Origin: Lachnospiraceae bacterium
Lineage (GTDB): Bacteria > Bacillota > Clostridia > Lachnospirales > Lachnospiraceae
NCBI GenBank assembly: GCA_017439675.1
Contig: JAFSIQ010000027.1
Span: forward strand, 1-53,635
DNA: 53,635 nucleotides
Direction: 5' to 3'
Every line of letters begins with the position of its first letter. The first letter of the stretch is position 1. Positions 53,491-53,635 of this stretch are shown in pieces. The position numbers and the translations under genes were made by a program. The notes below the pieces were generated by a model. It was given only the letters and a program-made list of their open reading frames with translations. It did not search any database and was not told the origin of the DNA.

Positions 53491-53635
53491 TTAACCAATA
53501 GGTTGGATTTGCGACTCGCTGTTGCTTGTCGCAACATACATTTTTACAACTCGCAATGCCAGCTCGTCTGTCGACTCGCTGTTGCTTGTCGCAACATACA
53601 TTTTTACAACTCGCAATGCCAGCTCGTCTGTCGAC
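53491..53635 (-). CDS. 3' end of an unidentified gene with a repeated C-terminus (partial)
   Basis: A minus-strand frame stays open across the window edge through two exact 60-base repeats (two copies of a 20-residue unit containing TDELALRVVKMYVATSN) and ends SQIQPIG-stop at 53491. Support for coding: the repeat length is a multiple of three, the frame is open through both copies, and a terminator begins one base after the stop. The upstream gene in such loci is often a motor ATPase or the platform protein, but the visible sequence does not identify it. It could instead be a non-coding repeat. Confidence 0.4.
   Translation of the reverse strand, partial: STDELALRVVKMYVATSNSESTDELALRVVKMYVATSNSESQIQPIG
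53512..53635. repeat. 60-bp tandem repeat at the window edge
   Basis: The sequence from 53512 repeats exactly with a period of 60 bases (start CGACTCGCTGTTGCTTG), giving just over two copies before the window ends; more copies may follow. Each unit contains a GTTGC/GCAAC stem. Confidence 0.9.

Noticed and set aside
53512-53635. Possible start of a CRISPR array
   Set aside because: The 60-bp units are directly adjacent with no unique spacers, and no cas genes are visible.

Overview
The window is a chromosomal segment from a low-GC, spore-forming member of the Clostridia, most likely a Lachnospiraceae-type anaerobe. The evidence is a complete spoIIIA operon, spoIVB, clostridial gene order around nusB/xseA/dxs/recN, AGGAGG-type ribosome sites and low-GC-Gram-positive protein sequences. 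Almost every gene is on the minus strand; the LysR-type regulator at 32740-33726 is the only convincing plus-strand gene. Many open frames extend upstream of the true start, so starts below are placed by ribosome-binding site and family length.

1-15.4 kb: read from right to left, a sigma-E-type promoter (15194-15221) precedes spoIIIAA-AH, the engulfment-stage channel. A vegetative-type promoter (9704-9733) then precedes a housekeeping cluster: an Asp23-family gene, nusB, xseA, xseB, dxs (own promoter at 7180-7208), tlyA, nadK, argR, recN and the forespore protease gene spoIVB. ispA and folD, often found in this cluster, are absent. The gene after spoIVB is not spo0A but the 5' end of what looks like an AAA/DUF4143 ATPase.

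15.4-21.2 kb: efp with a clear promoter and terminator; an orphan protein that joins hexapeptide repeats to a CobK/CbiJ-like C-terminal half; an asd / small membrane protein / YbjQ-family operon; and an OmpR-type response regulator with its histidine kinase.

21.2-33.8 kb: an amino-acid biosynthesis run read leuC, leuD, a BspA-like surface protein, leuB, a 51-aa membrane protein, ilvD, a 43-aa hydrophobic peptide, ilvB, serC, a strongly structured RNA element, serA. A divergent LysR regulator faces leuC across a promoter and a 20-bp perfect palindrome. ilvN is not present. The run makes leucine, supplies the first and third common branched-chain steps, and makes serine.

33.8-37.1 kb: an M24 aminopeptidase, a fused AroE-AroK shikimate enzyme and a YqeG-type HAD phosphatase. 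Next is a gene-free stretch (37.1-37.5 kb) with a 46-bp direct repeat, a 60-nt hairpin and a 31-bp palindrome.

37.5-53.6 kb: a type IV pilus locus. In transcription order it encodes a major pilin, prepilin peptidase, a PilM-PilN fusion, a PilO-like protein with an extra C-terminal domain, four prepilin- or PilX-like minor components and a 1,859-aa exported protein with three related alpha/beta modules. The minor pseudopilins plus the giant protein look like a pilus tip and initiation complex, with the giant protein as candidate tip protein. The motor ATPases and platform protein (PilB/PilT/PilC) are not in the window. The last 145 bases look like the 3' end of another gene ending in two exact 60-nt tandem repeats.
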